6,469 bases of DNA from Patescibacteria group bacterium. GTDB taxonomy: Bacteria > Patescibacteriota > Gracilibacteria > JAHISY01. Position 1 is the stretch's first letter; every line of letters begins with the position of its first letter. Positions 3,365-6,469 of this stretch are shown here, in pieces. Location: the NCBI GenBank assembly GCA_018817365.1, contig JAHISY010000087.1, positions 1 through 6,469 of the forward strand. Direction: 5' to 3'. The position numbers and the translations under genes are program-made. The notes below the pieces were generated by a model. That model searched no databases. It saw only the letters and a program-made list of their open reading frames with translations, and was not told the origin of the DNA.

Positions 3365-6300
3365 CAAAGTGTCATCGCCTCGGGATGCATCCGTTGATAA
3401 GTCTTGCCGGCTGGAATGAGCTTTCCGATAATCACATTTTCTTTCAGCCCACGGAGAGTATCGATCTTCTTCGTGGTGGAGGCTTCGACCAAAACACGAA
3501 TCGTTTCTTGGAATGAAGCGGCCGAAAGCCAACTGTCGGTGAAGAGCGAAACGCGAGTGAGCCCGAGTAGCAGCTGTTCGGCGGAAGCGGGTTTCTTGCC
3601 AGCCTCTTTGAGCGCCGCGCTCGTTTTGCGTAATTTCACAATATCCGTCACCTCTCCCGGCAGCAGACCGGAATCTCCCGGGTCTAGAATCCGCACTTTC
3701 GAAAACATCTGCCGAACAATTACTTCCACGTGTTTGTCATTAATCGACTGTCCCTGCGCGGTGTAAATCGACTGAACTTCCTTCACGATGTAGCGTTGTA
3801 CGGTTTTGACGTCGGTTAATTCCACCATCTTGCGAAGATTGAGATGTCCAATCGTGAGTGGCGCGCCGGCTCCCACTAGATCGCCGGTACGAACTTGCAA
3901 ACCGATTCTCAAAGGAATTTCATACTCGCGTTCACTGCCTTTGGTGTGGGCGACGACAATTTCCGTTTCGGTAATTTTGTCGACGACACCGGCATTTTGA
4001 GCTTTGATTGTGAGACGATTGCCGATTCCCCGCGCGATAATTTGTTTGGCTTTGATTTTTTGCCCTTCTTTTGTGTCGACTTTGAAACCGGCCAAAATGT
4101 AGCGATCATAACTTTCGCCGCTTGCCGTGATCGTTACGATGGTTTTACCGTCCCTTTTTGAAATTTTCACTTTCCCCGCCACCTCCGAAACTACAGCTTC
4201 AGCTTTCGGCGTGCGCGCTTCGAAAAGTTCTTCCACGCGATTCAAACCTTGCGTGATATCTTCTTCGCCGGCGACTCCACCCATGTGGAATGTGCGCATT
4301 GTGAGCTGTGTGCCCGGCTCGCCAATCGATTGCGCAGCGATAATGCCAATGGCAGTGCCAACTTCCACGGTGATGTCGCGACCGAGATCGCGACCGTAGC
4401 AACGTTGGCAGACTCCGTTTTCAGATTCACATGTCAAAATCGAGCGGATTGAAACGTCGTTAATTTTAAGTTCGTTAATTTTCTTCACGAGCGGTCGGTC
4501 AATTTCGCTTCCCGCATCCGCAAGCAATTCTCCGGTTTTGGGATGTGCGAGCGGAGCAGCGAGTGTGCGTCCGAAAAGCGATTCCGCGAAGTCCTCTCCA
4601 ATTCCCTCAATTTCCTCGCGATTCTGAACCACGGATCCTTTCGAACCGCAATCCGCCTCACGGCAGATGATGTCTTGGACCGCATCCACCAACCGACGCG
4701 TGAGATAACCCGCTTCCGCAGTTTTGAGTGCGGTGTCAGATTTTCCTTTTCGACCTCCGTGAGTAGCGATGAAGTATTCGAGAATGGTGAAGCCTTCTTT
4801 GAGCGAAGATTTCACCGGTAATTCGATGGTCTTTCCTGCCGGATTCGCGACCAAACCTTTCATCCCCGCGAGCTGCGTGACCTGACCCCAATTTCCGCGC
4901 GCACCGGAATCAATCATCGCGAAAATATCGTTATCCTCGGGAGTGGCCTTTTGAATTTCTTTCGAAATCTGCTGCTTCGCACTCGCCCAAACTTTGATCG
5001 TGTGATGATATCTCTCGTCATCGGTAATGAGACCTTTCCAATATTGATTGTTAATTTGTTTCACCGTTTCGTTCGAATCTTCCACGATTTTGAATTTTGC
5101 TTCCGGCACGATTACGTCTTTCATCGAAATACTCAAACCGGATTTTGTGGCGAATTTGAAACCGATTCGTTTGAGATCATCGGCAAGCCGTACTGCCCGA
5201 TCCTGCCCCACGAATTGCACCGCGTCCGCAACCACATTTTTTAGGGCTTTTTTATTCATCACCTCATTGTGATAGCCGAGCTCCTCGGGAATAAAAGAAT
5301 TAAAAATCATCTGTCCGACAGTCGTTTCATGAATCTCCTCGCCCGGTTTCATCCGACCTTTTATTTTCGCGTGAAGATGGACAAAACCCATTCGGTAAGC
5401 ATTTACTGCTTCCGAAATATCGGAAAAGACCATTCCTTCGCCTGGCATCCCGTCCCGCGCAAGCGTGAGATAATAACAACCGAGAACCATATCTTGCGTC
5501 GGCGCGATGGTCGGCTCGCCAGTCGAGGGCTTCAACATATTTTGCGTGGCCGCAATGAGTTCAGCAGCTTCCTGCTGAGCGGCAGTAGAAAGAGGCAGAT
5601 GCACCGCCATTTGGTCGCCATCGAAATCGGCATTGAAAGCGAGGCAGACGAGCGGATGAATTTGAATCGCTTTGCCTTCGATCAAAACCGGTTGAAAAGC
5701 CTGAATCCCGAGCCGGTGGAGAGTCGGCGCGCGATTGAGAAGCACTCTTTTGCCGGCGATGACTTTTTCGAGGGCGTCCCAAACTTCACGCCGATTTTGT
5801 TCGATTAATTTTTCCGCCGACTTCACATTGTACGCGAGATCCTTTTTGATTAATTCTCCGATCACGAACGGCTTGAAAAGTTTGAGCGCCATTTCTTTCG
5901 GCAGCCCGCATTCGCTGAGATGAAGTTTCGGACCGACGACGATGACCGAACGACCGGAATAATCAGTGCGTTTCCCTAGTAAATTTTGACGGAAGCGACC
6001 TTGTTTACCTTTCAGCATATCGGACAACGAACGAAGTTTTCGTTTGTCGCCAACAGAGAAAACCGCTTTCGCGCTGCGGACGGAATTGTGAAGCATCGTG
6101 TCTACCGCTTCTTGCAGCATCCGTTTTTCGTTGCGTTGAATCACTTCCGGAGCGCCGATTTCGATTAGTCGTTTCAGCCGGTTGTTGCGATTAATCACGC
6201 GGCGGTAAAGATCATTCAAATCGCTCGCCGCGAAACGTCCGCCATCGAGATGTACCATCGGTCGGAGATCCGGCGGGATGACTGGCAAAACGGTGAGGAT

Positions 6301-6469
6301 CATCCACTCTGGCTTGATCCCGGCTTGCTTCAGCGAGCCGGCTAATTTCAGCCGTTTAATCGTTTTCTTGTATTTCTGACCAGTCGCTCTTTTTAGTTCT
6401 TCTTTGCGAAGTTTGATGAATTCATCCAAATCAATCTCGGAAATAATATCGCGAATCGCTTCCGCTCCG
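3364..6469 (-). CDS. rpoC: RNA polymerase subunit beta' (5'-truncated by window edge)
   Basis: This is the largest subunit of DNA-dependent RNA polymerase. It forms the clamp and, with RpoB, the active site. The frame is open to the right edge (first full codon at 6468), so the start lies outside. About 1,035 codons are visible; by comparison with E. coli about 180 N-terminal residues, including zinc ribbon 1, are missing. Seen in order: the PPDLRPMV and DGGRFAASDLNDLYRRVINR block, GKQGRFRQNLLGKRTDYSGRS, LLNRAPTLHRLGIQAF, the Mg-binding NADFDGD loop (5614-5634), the bridge helix with GARGNWGQVTQLAGMKGL (about 4810-4911), the second zinc site (one Cys in EADCGS, three in TCESENGVCQRC), the trigger loop with GTQLTMRTFHMGG (4234-4314), and the C-terminal SAASFQETIRVLVEAS and LKENVIIGKLIPAG. 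The trigger loop runs straight into ITQGLNRVEELFEAR, so the large SI3 insertion of proteobacteria is absent, as in Thermus. It ends in TGA. rpsL follows 114 nt downstream. Identification is certain. Confidence 0.98.
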   Translation of the reverse strand, partial: GAEAIRDIISEIDLDEFIKLRKEELKRATGQKYKKTIKRLKLAGSLKQAGIKPEWMILTVLPVIPPDLRPMVHLDGGRFAASDLNDLYRRVINRNNRLKRLIEIGAPEVIQRNEKRMLQEAVDTMLHNSVRSAKAVFSVGDKRKLRSLSDMLKGKQGRFRQNLLGKRTDYSGRSVIVVGPKLHLSECGLPKEMALKLFKPFVIGELIKKDLAYNVKSAEKLIEQNRREVWDALEKVIAGKRVLLNRAPTLHRLGIQAFQPVLIEGKAIQIHPLVCLAFNADFDGDQMAVHLPLSTAAQQEAAELIAATQNMLKPSTGEPTIAPTQDMVLGCYYLTLARDGMPGEGMVFSDISEAVNAYRMGFVHLHAKIKGRMKPGEEIHETTVGQMIFNSFIPEELGYHNEVMNKKALKNVVADAVQFVGQDRAVRLADDLKRIGFKFATKSGLSISMKDVIVPEAKFKIVEDSNETVKQINNQYWKGLITDDERYHHTIKVWASAKQQISKEIQKATPEDNDIFAMIDSGARGNWGQVTQLAGMKGLVANPAGKTIELPVKSSLKEGFTILEYFIATHGGRKGKSDTALKTAEAGYLTRRLVDAVQDIICREADCGSKGSVVQNREEIEGIGEDFAESLFGRTLAAPLAHPKTGELLADAGSEIDRPLVKKINELKINDVSIRSILTCESENGVCQRCYGRDLGRDITVEVGTAIGIIAAQSIGEPGTQLTMRTFHMGGVAGEEDITQGLNRVEELFEARTPKAEAVVSEVAGKVKISKRDGKTIVTITASGESYDRYILAGFKVDTKEGQKIKAKQIIARGIGNRLTIKAQNAGVVDKITETEIVVAHTKGSEREYEIPLRIGLQVRTGDLVGAGAPLTIGHLNLRKMVELTDVKTVQRYIVKEVQSIYTAQGQSINDKHVEVIVRQMFSKVRILDPGDSGLLPGEVTDIVKLRKTSAALKEAGKKPASAEQLLLGLTRVSLFTDSWLSAASFQETIRVLVEASTTKKIDTLRGLKENVIIGKLIPAGKTYQRMHPEAMTL
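4234..4314 (-). other. rpoC: RpoC trigger loop without SI3 insertion
   Basis: GTQLTMRTFHMGGVAGEE is followed directly by DITQGLNRVEELFEAR. The catalytic Met, Arg and His of the trigger helix are present. E. coli carries a domain of about 190 residues at this point, while Thermus and many other phyla do not. The gene is of the short type. Confidence 0.9.
5614..5634 (-). other. rpoC: RpoC catalytic NADFDGD motif
   Basis: The codons read N-A-D-F-D-G-D. By family knowledge the three aspartates hold the catalytic magnesium of RNA polymerase. All three are intact, so the polymerase subunit should be functional. Confidence 0.97.

Noticed and set aside
3364..3366. TGA of rpoC read as glycine (alternative code 25)
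   Set aside because: Over 1,000 rpoC codons and all other genes contain no internal TGA, which would be expected if it coded for glycine. The protein already ends at the usual family position.
3404..6168. Many plus-strand and off-frame ORFs of 60-180 codons opposite rpoC
   Set aside because: All are antisense or out-of-frame shadows of the conserved rpoC frame, without RBS or recognisable domains.

Overview
The window looks like a bacterial chromosome segment, probably from the Candidate Phyla Radiation (Patescibacteria, Parcubacteria-like). This placement is an inference. It rests on the SI3-less RpoC, the S12 form with an N-terminal insertion, weak or absent Shine-Dalgarno sequences before several essential genes, and AT-rich low-complexity spacers between genes. 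TGA is a normal stop here: rpoC ends in TGA, and no other gene has an in-frame TGA, so the UGA-glycine code of Gracilibacteria-type lineages is unlikely. Every gene I can support is on the minus strand, so transcription runs right to left.

Right half (6469 to 2827): the C-terminal ~85% of rpoC (RNA polymerase beta' subunit, 5' end outside the window), a 114-nt spacer with degenerate 7-bp repeats and a possible promoter, then rpsL (ribosomal protein S12). This is the familiar rpoBC-rpsL-rpsG order.

Middle (2826 to 943): between rpsL and rpsG lies a 343-codon AT-rich gene for a PIN-domain nuclease-like protein (DUF4935/PIN_12-like). It looks like an insertion into a normally tight ribosomal operon, and it is in the same reading frame as rpsL with one stop between them. 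A 279-nt structured spacer follows, holding two REP-like hairpins, a possible -10 box and a 14-codon mini-ORF with an ideal ribosome binding site. Then comes rpsG (ribosomal protein S7). fusA and tuf, which usually follow, are not in the window.

Left end (942 to 1): directly behind the rpsG stop is a perfect 7-bp tandem repeat of about 10.6 copies, then a hairpin plus U-rich tract that probably terminates the operon. Next are two small genes 17 nt apart, a DUF4190-like membrane protein and a putative lipoprotein. A degenerate promoter-like repeat flanks this pair on both sides. The last 289 bases hold no convincing gene, only a possible gene remnant, a 10-bp tandem duplication and perhaps the first 12 codons of a gene running off the left edge.

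Together: core transcription and translation genes with one accessory nuclease-like gene lodged inside, followed by a small envelope-protein cassette. No complete new system is evident. The most unusual points are the PIN gene inside the str operon, the rebuilt leader of rpsG, and 7-bp repeat arrays sitting directly on stop codons.
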